From: JAWXCM01 sp034408745
GTDB lineage: Bacteria; Acidobacteriota; Terriglobia; Bryobacterales; Bryobacteraceae
DNA length: 15,996 nt
Direction: 5' to 3'
Assembly: GCA_034408745.1 (NCBI GenBank)
Contig: JAWXCM010000138.1
Span: forward strand, 1 to 15,996
Of the stretch, positions 15,743 through 15,996 are shown piece by piece; the stretch's first letter is position 1, and every line of letters begins with the position of its first letter. Below the pieces are notes generated by a model that made no database searches, was not told the origin of the DNA, and saw only the letters and a list, made by a program, of their open reading frames with translations. Made by a program: the position numbers and the translations under genes.

Positions 15743-15996
15743 TTAATTCCTCCTGTTCGCTCCCAATGTATCAGCGAGGCGGGTTTGAAATTTCATTACG
15801 GGTGCGAGGAGGAGAGTGGCCTGGGCGTCGAGGGTGGCGGCGGGTGGGTAGAGGAGGGCGGCGTCCCAGATGACATCCTTCATTTTGAAGGCGAGTTCGG
15901 ACTGGGCGGCGAGGGACGGCAGCCTGGCGACACCTCCGAATCGGGCTGAGAGCTTGCGGTCGGGATCGTAGTAGTGGCGCACGCGGGGATCGGGGA
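15743..15996 (-). CDS. Uncharacterised protein, C-terminal part only; 5' end cut by the window edge
   Basis: The minus-strand frame is open to the right edge, giving about 84 C-terminal residues. It reads DPRVRHYYDPDRKLSARFGG at the edge, continues through FKMKDVIWDAALLYPPAATL and ends MKFQTRLADTLGANRRN. I do not recognise the family firmly. The DPRVRHYYDPDRKL and WDAALLYPP segments recall the end of some thioredoxin-like or other proteins annotated as hypothetical, but that is memory of a pattern and not an alignment. No signal or membrane segment is visible in this part. A GTG at 15982 could be read as a start, but the open frame before it and the lack of a ribosome-binding site argue for a longer gene. 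The TAA directly abuts the TIM-barrel ATG, so it probably heads the operon within view. Confidence 0.7.
   Translation of the reverse strand, partial: PDPRVRHYYDPDRKLSARFGGVARLPSLAAQSELAFKMKDVIWDAALLYPPAATLDAQATLLLAPVMKFQTRLADTLGANRRN
15749..15754 (-). promoter_or_regulatory. Strong ribosome-binding site of the TIM-barrel gene
   Basis: AGGAGG on the minus strand, six bases from the ATG at 15742. It lies inside the last codons of the upstream gene, so both genes are probably on one transcript with independent efficient initiation here. Confidence 0.7.

Noticed and set aside
1..15996. CRISPR arrays, tRNA/rRNA genes, insertion sequences, attachment sites
   Set aside because: No regularly spaced repeats, cloverleaf-like segments, transposase motifs or flanking terminal repeats were seen on either strand by reading; a covariance-model scan would settle small RNAs.

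Overview
The window is GC-rich (about 60% by eye), gene-dense bacterial DNA with no RNA genes, insertion sequences or CRISPR arrays that I can see. Ten genes run almost end to end, plus an eleventh that is cut at the right edge. The leftmost gene is also cut, at the left edge. The best taxonomic hint is the 1145-residue TonB-dependent receptor with an N-terminal carboxypeptidase-regulatory-like domain (the Oar-like type expanded in Acidobacteriota). It sits alongside Tat-exported sugar isomerase-like, sulfatase and dioxygenase proteins. I infer an acidobacterium, perhaps a Bryobacter/Solibacter-type soil organism, from family knowledge and not from a search.

Region 1 (1-8222, plus strand) is a tight gene string. 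It holds the C-terminal part of an electron-transfer-flavoprotein alpha-like protein, a secreted GH36 alpha-galactosidase, a Tat-exported formylglycine sulfatase, and a single-module nonribosomal peptide synthetase (C-A-PCP-TE). Gaps are 4 bp, 19 bp and a 1-nt stop/start overlap, so the last three are probably one transcription unit. The first two enzymes suit removal of alpha-galactosyl and sulfate groups from a glycan. The NRPS next to them is unexpected, and it carries altered catalytic residues (Glu instead of Asp in the thioesterase triad, Pro instead of the first His in the condensation motif).

Region 2 (8223-11814) holds the convergent outer-membrane receptor on the minus strand. Its start region contains a 7-bp-arm palindrome (GTATAGT-N8-ACTATAC) overlapping a good -10 element, which looks like an operator. 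A hairpin lies between the NRPS and receptor stop codons.

Region 3 (11815-12801) is a divergent pair: a RidA-family protein whose key Arg is replaced by Lys, and a Tat-exported intradiol-type dioxygenase with all four iron ligands.

Region 4 (12808-15996, minus strand) is a compact operon read right to left. It contains an uncharacterised protein cut by the window edge, a Tat-exported xylose-isomerase-like TIM-barrel protein, a group II PLP decarboxylase, and an Ogt-type O6-alkylguanine-DNA alkyltransferase. The junctions are TAA-ATG abutment, a near-contact junction and an ATGA overlap. The longest gene-free stretch is only 109 bp (11706-11814).
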